A stretch of 55,708 bases of DNA from DASSBR01 sp035688265. Its GTDB lineage: Bacteria > Pseudomonadota > Gammaproteobacteria > Natronospirales > DASSBR01. Below are positions 10,617 to 19,197 of this stretch, one piece after another (the first letter of the stretch is position 1; each line of letters opens with the position of its first letter). Position numbers and translations under genes: made by a program. Location of the stretch: contig DASSNE010000024.1 in the NCBI GenBank assembly GCA_035688265.1, positions 1 through 55,708 on the forward strand. The letters are read 5' to 3'. Under the pieces are notes generated by a model. It was not told the origin of the DNA. It searched no databases and saw only the letters and a list, made by a program, of their open reading frames with translations.

Positions 10617-11951
10617 ATGCCGACCATTCTGGTCATCGACGACAACCAGGCGATTTGCAACGCGCTGCGCGTACTGTTCTCGCTGCGCGATATCGATACG
10701 CGCTGCGCCTCGTCGCCGGATGAGGGTCTCGCGGCGCTGGCGCGCGAGCCGGTCGATCTCGTCGTCCAGGACATGAATTTTTCGACCGACACCACCTCCG
10801 GCGACGAAGGCGTGGTTCTGTTTCGACGCATTCGCGAACGGTACCCGGATTTGCCGGTCATCCTGCTGACGGCCTGGACACACCTCGAAACTGCCGTCGA
10901 ACTCGTACGCGGGGGCGCGGCGGATTATCTGGCGAAGCCGTGGGACGACAACAAGCTGCTGACCTCGGCCGAAAACCTGATCGCGCTGCACGCGGCGAGG
11001 CAGGAACGGCAGCGCTTGCGGGAGCGGCGGGAACTCGCACGCAACAAGCTCGCGCAAAAATATGACCTGGGTGGACTGATTTACGCCAGCGACGCGATGG
11101 GAGAGATTGTTTCCATCGCAGCACAAGTGGCGCATGCCGACGTCCCGGTGTTGATTACCGGCCCGAACGGCGTCGGCAAGGAAAGGATCGCCGACCTGAT
11201 TCAAGCCAATTCGGCTGTGCGCAACGGTCCATACGTCAAGCTCAATGTGGGCGCGCTGCCGGCCGAGTTGATGGAAAGCGAACTTTTCGGCGCTGAAGCC
11301 GGCGCCTTTACGGGCGCCACCCGCAGCCGCGCCGGGCGTTTCGAAGCTGCGGACGGCGGGACACTGTTTCTGGACGAGATCGGCGAGTTGCCGTTAAGTG
11401 GCCAGGTCAAGTTGTTGCGGGTGCTGCAGACCGGTGAGTTCTCGCGCCTGGGCAGCAACGAAACGCGACGCGTGCGGGTTCGCATCATCAGTGCGACCAA
11501 CAGCGACCTGGGCGCCGCGATCGAAGCCGGGACGTTCCGTGAAGATCTTTATTACCGCCTGAATGTCATCGAACTGGCCGTTCCGCCGCTGACCGAACGA
11601 CGCGAAGACATCATCCCGCTGGCCCATGCGTTGCTGCCGGCGGGAACCGTCATCAGCCGAAGTCTCGAGCAGTCGCTGGTGGCGTATTCGTGGCCGGGCA
11701 ATGTGCGCGAATTGCAAAACCGGCTGGCACGCGCGAAGCTGTTGGCAGGCGATCGGGCGATCACCGCGGCGGATTTCGGACTGCCGCAGCGGGGAGAGGA
11801 GCGGACCGCGTCCGCCGAGCCTGATCGCGCCGCGATCGCAGACGCCCTAGACCGTAGTGGCTGGGTCATCGCGGAGGCGGCGGAAGAGCTGGGGCTCAGC
11901 CGTCAGGCCCTGTATCGACGGATCGAAAAGTACGGTTTGCAAAAGACATAG
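10617..11951 (+). CDS. Sigma-54-dependent response regulator (NtrC family)
   Basis: 444 residues in three domains. The receiver (1-120) has the acidic pair Asp8-Asp9, phospho-acceptor Asp52 and Lys107. The AAA+ domain (about 155-375) has Walker A GPNGVGKE (182-189), the sigma-54-contacting GAFTGA loop (229-234) and Walker B GTLFLDEIGELP. The C-terminal Fis-type helix-turn-helix (about 405-440) includes AAEELGLSRQALYRRI. The annotated start at 10617 begins directly with the receiver; the frame is open upstream only through the preceding permease. The spacing of 11 bp from the permease and 8 bp to the kinase suggests one transcript, so the regulator is probably autoregulated through the -24/-12 site at 5964. 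Confidence 0.94.
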   Translation: MPTILVIDDNQAICNALRVLFSLRDIDTRCASSPDEGLAALAREPVDLVVQDMNFSTDTTSGDEGVVLFRRIRERYPDLPVILLTAWTHLETAVELVRGGAADYLAKPWDDNKLLTSAENLIALHAARQERQRLRERRELARNKLAQKYDLGGLIYASDAMGEIVSIAAQVAHADVPVLITGPNGVGKERIADLIQANSAVRNGPYVKLNVGALPAELMESELFGAEAGAFTGATRSRAGRFEAADGGTLFLDEIGELPLSGQVKLLRVLQTGEFSRLGSNETRRVRVRIISATNSDLGAAIEAGTFREDLYYRLNVIELAVPPLTERREDIIPLAHALLPAGTVISRSLEQSLVAYSWPGNVRELQNRLARAKLLAGDRAITAADFGLPQRGEERTASAEPDRAAIADALDRSGWVIAEAAEELGLSRQALYRRIEKYGLQKT

Positions 11952-11959
11952 GGTCCCCT

Positions 11960-13294
11960 ATGAAACTGCGCTTGTCGCTTGAGGCGAGGCTGATTTTGTT
12001 CGTGAGCCTGGCGGCGGCAGCGGGTGCAGCGCTGACGCTTGCGATTCTGCAGCTCGCTGCGCCGGGATGGATGGCTTACGCGGCCGCGGCGGTTGTCGGT
12101 TTCGCCTCTGTCCTCTACGCCGTGCACCGATTCATGAAGCCGGTGAACCGTCTGATCAGCGCGCTGAACGACGGCGTCGCCAGCTTTCACGACAACGATT
12201 TCAGCGTCAACATTGCCGTGACGCGAAACGATGCGCTGGGCGAACTGGTTGAACATTACAACCGGGTCGGCGATGCGCTTCGTGAAGAACGTCGCAACCT
12301 GTTCCAGCGGGAATTGCTGCTCGACACCGTCATCCAGAGCACGCCGCTGGCATTGCTGTTGGTAGGACGCGGCGGACAGGTGGTTTACAGCAACGTCGCT
12401 GCGCGCCGGTTTCTGAACAACGGGCGGCCGCTGCAAGGCGAGAAGCTTGCGGCACTGCTGGAGCGCGCGCCGCGAGAAATTCGCGAAGCGGTTGAGCGCG
12501 AACGCGATGGCTTATTCAGCATCGAGATCGGGGACCGGCAGGAAATATATCATTTGTCGCAGCGCCACTTCCGGTTGAACGCGCAGGAGCACAAGCTCTA
12601 TCTCTTCAAGATGCTGACGCGGGAATTGACGCGCCAGGAAGTCGACATCTGGAAAAAAGTCATTCGCGTCATCAGCCACGAGATCAACAATTCGCTGGCG
12701 CCGATTTCTTCGCTCGCCCATTCGGGGCAGGCCTTGTCGAACGACGAGAAGATTCAATCGATTCTCGCGGCAATCGAGGAGCGTTCGGTTCACTTGACGA
12801 CGTTCATCAGCGGGTACGCGCGTTTCGCCAAGCTTCCGCCGCCGAATCCCGGCTTCGTGGACTGGCACGAGTTCGTCAACGGGCTTGCCGCCACAATGCG
12901 TTTTCGAGTCAACGGCGAATTGCCCGATCTTCCGGGCTATTTCGACCTGGCGCAAATTCAGCAGGTCATGATCAACTTGCTGAAAAACGCCGCGGAATCC
13001 GGTTCGCCCGTCGAGGCCATAGAACTTTCCGTGGAGCAAAATGAAGCTGGATCGCGCCTGCGCATCGCCGACCGTGGCGCGGGAATGGGCGACGCCGTCC
13101 TGAAGAACGCGCTATTGCCGTTTTACTCAACGAAACAGGGCGGAACCGGCCTGGGGCTGACGTTGTGTCGGGAAATCATCGAAGCGCATGAAGGCCGCCT
13201 GACGATTGCGAATCGTACCGGTGACGGCGTCGTGGTCGAGATATGGCTTCCGGGACGCGCCCGCTGGCGCGCCCCGGCCGCGAATAAGCTTTGA
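11960..13294 (+). CDS. Membrane sensor histidine kinase, NtrY-like
   Basis: 444 residues. Two membrane helices (about 10-32 and 36-56) leave almost no periplasmic loop, so the signal is likely sensed in the membrane or cytoplasm. A HAMP segment (about 57-110) and a PAS-like domain (120-215) follow. The catalytic core has H-box His240 in VISHEINNSLAPISS, N-box Asn343 in NLLKNAAES, G1 DRGAGM (371-376) and G2 GGTGLGL (394-400). The H-box and domain order resemble the NtrY/AtoS-type partners of sigma-54 regulators. It is the obvious partner of the adjacent response regulator. Its stop is only 4 bp from the stop of the convergent basic-protein gene. Confidence 0.93.
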   Translation: MKLRLSLEARLILFVSLAAAAGAALTLAILQLAAPGWMAYAAAAVVGFASVLYAVHRFMKPVNRLISALNDGVASFHDNDFSVNIAVTRNDALGELVEHYNRVGDALREERRNLFQRELLLDTVIQSTPLALLLVGRGGQVVYSNVAARRFLNNGRPLQGEKLAALLERAPREIREAVERERDGLFSIEIGDRQEIYHLSQRHFRLNAQEHKLYLFKMLTRELTRQEVDIWKKVIRVISHEINNSLAPISSLAHSGQALSNDEKIQSILAAIEERSVHLTTFISGYARFAKLPPPNPGFVDWHEFVNGLAATMRFRVNGELPDLPGYFDLAQIQQVMINLLKNAAESGSPVEAIELSVEQNEAGSRLRIADRGAGMGDAVLKNALLPFYSTKQGGTGLGLTLCREIIEAHEGRLTIANRTGDGVVVEIWLPGRARWRAPAANKL

Positions 13295-13298
13295 CGGT

Positions 13299-13925
13299 TT
13301 AGCTTTTTCGAGCGGCGGTCTTGCGCCGCGTAGTCTTTTTACGCGGTGCTGCACGAGCCGTCTTCTTGCGAACCGTACTGCGCTTCCTCGCCGCGCTCTT
13401 GCGCGCAGCCGTCTTCTTTCGCGCAACCTTCTTGCGAGCTGGACGTCCCGGGCGCTTTTTGGTCGTCACTTTACGAGTTGCAGTCTTTCCCGTCGCAGCT
13501 TTCTTTTTCGTCCGGCGCTTCTTGCGCGGCTTGCCGGCTTTCTTTTTCCATGCTTTTTCGGCTTTGCCCAGCGCCTGGTCGAATGCCTTCGCCTTTTGCA
13601 GCAGCGTTTTGGCCTGTTTCTTCTCGTCCTTGAGCGGCTTGATTTCTTCGCGCAATACGCGTGCCTGGGCGCGACTGTCGATCAAATCCGTTTTGATGGT
13701 CTCCAGTTTTTTGGCAGCGGCGACGGAATGCGTGCGATCGAATTGCTCTTTCGCCGTTGCAAGTTGTGCCTTGAGTTTCTTGGTCTTCGAATTGGCAGTT
13801 TTAAGCTGCCGCTCGAGTTTTTTCAATTGGCCGCCGGTTTGCGTATCGACCGTTTTTGCAGTCGACAGCAGCTCCTTGCGGGCATGATTAAACGTTCTTT
13901 CTACTTCGAACAATTGCGAAGGCAT
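13299..13925 (-). CDS. Coiled-coil protein with histone H1/AlgP-like basic tail
   Basis: 208 residues in two unlike halves. Residues 1-124 are charged heptad-rich helix, probably a coiled coil (QLKKLERQLKTANSKTKKLK). Residues 125-208 consist mainly of Lys, Arg, Ala and Thr with repeated AARK/ARKK/TTRRK units, like eukaryotic histone H1 tails and the AlgP (AlgR3) protein of Pseudomonas. Such tails bind DNA nonspecifically. The start has AAGGAG 6 nt upstream and a good promoter (13954-13982). It lies downstream of glutamate dehydrogenase on the same strand but probably has its own promoter. Nucleoid binding is inference from composition. Confidence 0.75.
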   Translation of the reverse strand: MPSQLFEVERTFNHARKELLSTAKTVDTQTGGQLKKLERQLKTANSKTKKLKAQLATAKEQFDRTHSVAAAKKLETIKTDLIDSRAQARVLREEIKPLKDEKKQAKTLLQKAKAFDQALGKAEKAWKKKAGKPRKKRRTKKKAATGKTATRKVTTKKRPGRPARKKVARKKTAARKSAARKRSTVRKKTARAAPRKKTTRRKTAARKS

Positions 13926-13953
13926 CAGCGTCTCCTTTTTGTGGGACGGGCGT

Positions 13954-13982
13954 AGTATATCGGCTTCGCGACAATAGGTAAA
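13954..13982 (-). promoter_or_regulatory. Sigma-70-type promoter of the basic-protein gene
   Basis: On the reverse strand, TTTACC (13982-13977), a 17-nt spacer and TATACT (13959-13954) lie about 30 bp upstream of the ATG at 13925. The -10 matches 5 of 6 and the -35 matches 4 of 6 consensus bases at ideal spacing. Confidence 0.5.
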
Positions 13983-13989
13983 AAAAAGG

Positions 13990-16900
13990 TCAGGGCGCTT
14001 TTACGCCATTCGCCTGCACGAGCTTGCGAATTTCCTGCAACGCAACCGCAAGCGTCGGAAAATCCGCATTTGCGGCAGCCGCTTTCATGTCGCCGACGAC
14101 GCGCTGCGTGTGTTGCACCCTGTCGCCGTGCGACACGATCCATTTCTCGACGCAGTTTTCGATGCCTTCGCTTTTGCTGCAGCCATTCAAGACCTGCGCG
14201 GTCAACTGGCGCTGTTGCGTATACAGATCTTCGCGCAGAGAGCCGCGGGCGACAGCCTGCCAGTGGCCGCGTGCCTGCAGCCTTTCGACCTGTTCGTGCA
14301 ACCAGTCGATGTCGAGCCGCGCGCCGAGCTGGAACCACGCACGCGCCACCGTCTCGACGGCAAGTTTGTCCGAAGCGGCTACTTCGACGATGTCCATACC
14401 TGCATACAGCGGATTCAGCGCGGCAATCTTGCGTGCCAGCTCTTCGGGCACGTCGTCGCGCAGTAGTTTTTCGCGCTCGTTGTTGAACGATTCGAGATCG
14501 TGCTCGGGCAGCACGGTATGAATAATGTTCATCAGTGTCGTGATGCCGGGCTGCAGTTCGGCCACCTGTGCGGCGATGTCGAGATGGCGGCGCTTGTGGT
14601 CGAGCAACCACCGGGTTGCATGCCGAAGCAGCCTTGCCGTGCGCGTGATCATCGTCGTCTGCACGTCGGCCGGCACCTTGTTGTCGAGCGATTCAATGGC
14701 AGCCCAGATCTCACGCATACCGTAGGTCTCGCGCGCAATCGTGTAGGCGCGGGCGACCGCCGAAGCATTGGCGCCGGTTTCTTCGCGCATCCTGTGGGCG
14801 AACGTCGGACCCATGCGATTGACGATGCTGTTGGTGGTGGCCGTGGCGATAATTTCGCGGCGCAGCCGGTGTTTGTCCATCAGTACGCGATAGTCGCGGC
14901 GCAGAGGCGTCGGGAAATAGTCCTCGAGTTCCTGGCCGAGGTACTTGTCCTCCGGCACGTCCGAATCGACCAGATCGGTGTAGATCGTGATCTTGCTGTA
15001 TGCGAGCAGTACCGAAAGCTCCGGTCGCGTCAGCCCCTTGGCGGCGGCACGGCGTTCAATCAGCTCTTCCTCGCTCGGCAGGTATTCGAGGCCGCGATTG
15101 AGCGAGCCGCTGCGCTCCAGCAGGCGGATCAGGTAGGCGTGCTCCTCGATTCGCTGCGGGGCCTGCGATTCAGCCACGGTGATCGCCTGGCTCTGCAGGT
15201 AATTGTTGCGCAGCACCAGCGCCGCGATTTCATCGGTCATTGTCGCCAGCAGTGCGTTACGCCGCTCGACGCTGAATTTCGGGCCGAGCGCCATATTGAG
15301 CAGAATCTTGATATTGACTTCGTGGTCCGACGTATCGACGCCGGCCGAGTTGTCGACAAAGTCGGTGTTGAGCCGGCCGCCGTTCAGCGCGTATTCGATG
15401 CGGCCAAGTTGCGTGAAGCCGAGGTTACCGCCTTCGCCAACCACCTGGCAGCGCAGCTCGCGGCCGTTGATGCGTAGTGCGTCGTTGGCACGATCGCCGA
15501 CGTCGGCGCTGCCTTCATGGATCGCCTTGACGTAGGTGCCGATGCCGCCATTCCACAATAAATCGACTGGTGCCTTGAGAATGGCGCGAATCAACTCAGT
15601 CGGGGTCAGCGAGTCGGCCTCGATGTCCAGTGCGGTCTGAACTTCGTCGCTGAGCGAAATCTGCTTCGCACTGCGCGAATAGACACCACCACCGGTGGAA
15701 ATCACGCTCGCGTCGTAGTCTTCCCAGGTCGAGCGGGGCAGGTTGAACAGCCGCTCGCGCTCCTTGAAGCTGGTCTCCGGATCCGGGTTCGGGTCCAGGA
15801 AAATGTGCATGTGGTTGAATGCGGCGATCAGCTTGATGTGCCTGGATAGCAGCATCCCGTTGCCGAACACGTCACCGGCCATATCGCCGATGCCGACCGC
15901 GGTGAAGTCGGTCGTCTGTATGTCGGTGCCCATTTCGCGGAAATGGCGCTTGACCGATTCCCAGCCGCCGCGCGCGGTGATGCCCATCTTCTTATGGTCG
16001 TAGCCGGCAGAACCGCCGGATGCAAAAGCGTCGCCGAGCCAGTAGTCGTATTCGGCGGCGACGCCGTTGGCGATATCCGAAAACGTGGCCGTGCCCTTGT
16101 CGGCCGCGACGACGAGATACGGGTCGTCCGGATCGTGACGCACGACGTCGCGCGGCGGCTGCACGCTGCCGTCCACGAGGTTGTCCGTCAGGTCCAGCAT
16201 GCCGCGCATGAAGTTCTGGTAGCAGGCGACGACCTCGCGCATCAGCTTGTCGCGATCGCCATCCGTCGGCGGATGCTTGACGAAGAAACCGCCCTTCGAG
16301 CCGACCGGCACGATGACAGTGTTCTTGACCATTTGCGCCTTCATCAGGCCGAGCACCTCGGTGCGGAAATCCTCGCGCCGGTCCGACCAGCGAATGCCGC
16401 CGCGCGCGACCTTGCCGCCGCGCAGGTGCACGGCCTCGAAACGCGACGAGTAGACGAAGATTTCGAACATCGGCCGCGGCAGCGGCAGTTCCGGGATCTT
16501 GCTCGGGTCGAACTTGAGCGAAATGTAAGGCTTGGGCTGCTTGTTCGCATCGAACTGGAAATAGTTCGTACGCAGCGTCGCGCGAATCACGTTAATGAAG
16601 CTGCGCAGGATGCGGTCGTCGTCGAGGCTGCTGACTGAATCGAGTTTTTCGTGCAGCCGGTCGAGACATTCCTGTGCGCGCTTGTCGCGATTGCGTGCGA
16701 CACCGGCCGGATCGAAACGAATATCGAACAGTTCGATCATCAGCTTGGCGATATCGGCGTTGGCGGCGAGCGTCTGTTCCATGTACGTCTGGCTGAACGG
16801 CGCGCCGGTTTGCAGCAGGTATTTGCAGTACGCCCGCAGCAGCGTCGTTTCGCGCCAGGTCAGTTCCGCGGCCAATACCAGCTTGTTGAAGCCGTCGTTT

Positions 16901-18846
16901 TCGGCCTCGCCGCTCCAGATGCGCGCGAACGCGTCCTGGAAGATGCCCTTGACGTCGTCCGGATCGATGTCCGCACGGCGCGCGTAGATCATCTCGAAAT
17001 CCTGGATCCAGATCATCGAGCCGTCGGCCAGTTCCATCTCGTAGGGTCGCTCGCTGATCACGTTCATGCCGAGATTTTCGAGCATCGGCAGCGCCGTCGA
17101 GATCGAAATCGGCTGTTCGCGGCGGAACAGTTTGAACCGCAGCAGGCTCTTCGGGTTGTAGGTCGGCCGGTAGAGGCTCATCCGCAGGCTGTCGTCGTCG
17201 GTCAGATCGTCGATCTGCTCGATGTCGTAAACCGCCGCCTTGGGCTTCACGTCTTCCTGGTAGGAGGCGTGGAAATATTCGCCGTAGCGGTTGAACAGCT
17301 TGACGCCGCGCGCTTCGCCGAACTTGGCAACCAGCGCATCGTGCAGCTGGTCTTCCCACGAGCGCACGGCCAGCCTGATCTGGTCTTCGATGTCGTTCTG
17401 CTCGAATTTCGGGAACTGCCACGGCGTCGTGCGCACGATGATGTGCAGGCGCGCGAGCCTGGATTCGGATAACTGCACGGCCGATTCCACGTCCTTGCCG
17501 TGCAGGTGCTCGCGCAGCACGTCCTGGATGCGCATGCGCACGCGCGTGTTGTAGCGGTCGCGCGGCACGTACACCAGGCACGAATAAAAGCGGCCGAACG
17601 CGTCGCGGCGAATGAACAGCTTGACGCGCTGGCGTTCCTGCAGCGCCAGTACGCCCGTCGCGATCTCGTACAGTTCATCGACGGTGCTCTGGAACAGCTC
17701 GTCGCGCGGGAAGGTCTCGAGGATGTGCAGCAGCGCCTTGCCGCCGTGGCTGCTTGCGGGCAGACCGGAGCGGCGCATGACGGTGTCGACCTTGTGGCGC
17801 AGCAGCGGGATGTTGCGCGCGGTCAGGCTGTAGGCGGTCGACGTGAACAGGCCGAGGAAGCGCCGCTCGCCGATGACTTCGCCGGCGTCGTTGAAGCGCT
17901 TGACGCCGATGTAGTCCATGTAGCCGGGCCGATGTACCGTGGCAATCGAGTTGGCCTTGGTGATGATCAGCAGTTCCTTGGCGCGCGCGCGGCGGCGCAC
18001 GTCCTTGGGCAGCACCAGGAAGCTTTTCGAGACCGTATCGGGGCCGGTGTCGCGCAGGATGCCGAGGCCGGAATCCGGGATGATCTGCAGGATGTCTTCG
18101 CCGTTCTCGCGCACCAGGTCGTATTCGCGATAGCCGAGAAAGGTGAAGTGGTTGGCGGTGAGCCAGTGCAGAAACTGCTTGCCTTCCTCGACTTCGCCTT
18201 CGGGAAGCGGGAGCTTGTTCGCGTCGAGCCGGGCGGCAATGGTCGCCGCCATGTCCCGCATCGCGCCCCAGTCGTTGACCGACGCACGCACATCGGCCAG
18301 CGCGGTGTTGATGTCGGCCTCCAGTGCCTTGAGCAGTTGCGCGTCGGTCTGGCGATCGACCTCCATGTGAACGAAGGATTCAAGTTCCGCCTTGCCCTTG
18401 GCGCCTGCGGTGGCCGGTGCCACCTTGCTTATTTCCCGTTTTTTGTCGCGGGTGACGGCGAGGATCGGGTGCACAGTCAGGTGAATGCCGATGCCGTGTT
18501 TGGCAAATGCCATCGACAGCGAGTCGACCAGGAACGGCATGTCGTCGTTGACGATTTCGCAGACGGTGTGGGTCGATTTCCAGCCGTGGCGCTGCACGCT
18601 CGGGTTGTAGAGCCGGATGAGCGGGGTGCCGGTCTCGCGCGTGCGGGCGAGTTGCCAATGGGCGAAAGCCGCCCCGAATAAATTCTGCGGGGTCCGTTCC
18701 AGCAGGTCTTCCTCTGCGATGCCGCCGTAGTACAGCCGGATGAAGGTTTCGATCAGCGGCAGTTCCGCCGCATCCACTTTCTTTTCCGCCTCGGCCAACA
18801 CACGGTCGATATGGTGGGTCTTCGGATCCTGCTTGGTCTGCGGCAT
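13990..18846 (-). CDS. gdhB: NAD-specific glutamate dehydrogenase, large (180-kDa class)
   Basis: 1618 residues, the usual size of the L-GDH180 class, which oxidises glutamate to 2-oxoglutarate with NAD in a catabolic role. The N-terminal 700 residues are the ACT-rich regulatory region. The dehydrogenase core includes GGIRWSDRREDFRTEVLGL (around residue 815), the substrate-lysine region VPVGSKGGFF and a nucleotide-binding stretch with TARGGWESVKRHF and AVGIGDMAGDVFGNGM. A helical C-terminal domain completes it. In this amino-acid catabolic neighbourhood it would regenerate 2-oxoglutarate for transaminases and release ammonium. The ATG at 18846 gives the expected N-terminus (MPQTKQDPKTHHIDRVL). 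Large antisense frames here are shadows of the GC-rich code. Confidence 0.95.
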   Translation of the reverse strand: MPQTKQDPKTHHIDRVLAEAEKKVDAAELPLIETFIRLYYGGIAEEDLLERTPQNLFGAAFAHWQLARTRETGTPLIRLYNPSVQRHGWKSTHTVCEIVNDDMPFLVDSLSMAFAKHGIGIHLTVHPILAVTRDKKREISKVAPATAGAKGKAELESFVHMEVDRQTDAQLLKALEADINTALADVRASVNDWGAMRDMAATIAARLDANKLPLPEGEVEEGKQFLHWLTANHFTFLGYREYDLVRENGEDILQIIPDSGLGILRDTGPDTVSKSFLVLPKDVRRRARAKELLIITKANSIATVHRPGYMDYIGVKRFNDAGEVIGERRFLGLFTSTAYSLTARNIPLLRHKVDTVMRRSGLPASSHGGKALLHILETFPRDELFQSTVDELYEIATGVLALQERQRVKLFIRRDAFGRFYSCLVYVPRDRYNTRVRMRIQDVLREHLHGKDVESAVQLSESRLARLHIIVRTTPWQFPKFEQNDIEDQIRLAVRSWEDQLHDALVAKFGEARGVKLFNRYGEYFHASYQEDVKPKAAVYDIEQIDDLTDDDSLRMSLYRPTYNPKSLLRFKLFRREQPISISTALPMLENLGMNVISERPYEMELADGSMIWIQDFEMIYARRADIDPDDVKGIFQDAFARIWSGEAENDGFNKLVLAAELTWRETTLLRAYCKYLLQTGAPFSQTYMEQTLAANADIAKLMIELFDIRFDPAGVARNRDKRAQECLDRLHEKLDSVSSLDDDRILRSFINVIRATLRTNYFQFDANKQPKPYISLKFDPSKIPELPLPRPMFEIFVYSSRFEAVHLRGGKVARGGIRWSDRREDFRTEVLGLMKAQMVKNTVIVPVGSKGGFFVKHPPTDGDRDKLMREVVACYQNFMRGMLDLTDNLVDGSVQPPRDVVRHDPDDPYLVVAADKGTATFSDIANGVAAEYDYWLGDAFASGGSAGYDHKKMGITARGGWESVKRHFREMGTDIQTTDFTAVGIGDMAGDVFGNGMLLSRHIKLIAAFNHMHIFLDPNPDPETSFKERERLFNLPRSTWEDYDASVISTGGGVYSRSAKQISLSDEVQTALDIEADSLTPTELIRAILKAPVDLLWNGGIGTYVKAIHEGSADVGDRANDALRINGRELRCQVVGEGGNLGFTQLGRIEYALNGGRLNTDFVDNSAGVDTSDHEVNIKILLNMALGPKFSVERRNALLATMTDEIAALVLRNNYLQSQAITVAESQAPQRIEEHAYLIRLLERSGSLNRGLEYLPSEEELIERRAAAKGLTRPELSVLLAYSKITIYTDLVDSDVPEDKYLGQELEDYFPTPLRRDYRVLMDKHRLRREIIATATTNSIVNRMGPTFAHRMREETGANASAVARAYTIARETYGMREIWAAIESLDNKVPADVQTTMITRTARLLRHATRWLLDHKRRHLDIAAQVAELQPGITTLMNIIHTVLPEHDLESFNNEREKLLRDDVPEELARKIAALNPLYAGMDIVEVAASDKLAVETVARAWFQLGARLDIDWLHEQVERLQARGHWQAVARGSLREDLYTQQRQLTAQVLNGCSKSEGIENCVEKWIVSHGDRVQHTQRVVGDMKAAAANADFPTLAVALQEIRKLVQANGVKAP

Positions 18847-18955
18847 GGAAATCTCGATTGTCGATTATGAGATGAAAAAGGGCGCGGGCAGGCGTCGGCG
18901 GCCGGAACGGCAGACAGGTACAAGGCTGGATTGTCGGAAACGAGTCGTTGCCAAA

Positions 18956-18979
18956 CTAAAACGCCCGCCTTTGGGGGCG
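18956..18979 (-). terminator. Rho-independent terminator candidate for the BCKDH operon
   Basis: Read on the reverse strand, CGCCC CCAAAGGC GGGCG (18979-18962) folds into a GC stem and is followed at once by TTTTAG (18961-18956). It lies about 220 bp beyond the E2 stop and upstream of the next reverse gene, a sensible place to end the E1-alpha/E1-beta/E2 transcript. Confidence 0.45.
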
Positions 18980-19087
18980 AGCGACCTTGGACGCCAAATT
19001 GGATTGGCTTTATTTTAACGCTATTCGGCTTGTGGTGCGAAGGGTTTGGGTGTTTGTCTGGGGGCGATGCGATAGTGTCTTCCCGGA

Positions 19088-19137
19088 ACGCCGTGAATAC
19101 ATCCCTGTAGGCTTCGGTGCCGACATCCTGTCGCCAA
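19088..19137. repeat. Double-hairpin interspersed repeat (ACATCC-TGT type)
   Basis: Two adjacent small stem-loops, TACA-TCCC-TGTA (19098-19109) and CGACA-TCC-TGTCG (19121-19133), within a stretch beginning CGCCGTGAATACATCC. Elements with paired ACATCC/TGT hairpins are recurrent intergenic repeats in several gammaproteobacterial genomes. Only one copy is present in this window. Confidence 0.5.
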
Positions 19138-19197
19138 CGGTCCGGGAAAACACTACCGCACCGCCTCGCGACGTTGCGGTAATTGAGAAAAGGGTCG

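Larger units (their letters stand above)
18847..19197. other. 351-bp intergenic region between BCKDH E2 and glutamate dehydrogenase
   Basis: Both flanking genes read leftwards. The region contains a terminator-like hairpin (18956-18979) and a double-hairpin interspersed repeat (19088-19137). The short forward reading frames crossing it run through the repeat and do not look like genes. The glutamate dehydrogenase promoter should lie at 18847-18955, but no convincing -35/-10 pair stands out. Confidence 0.7.
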
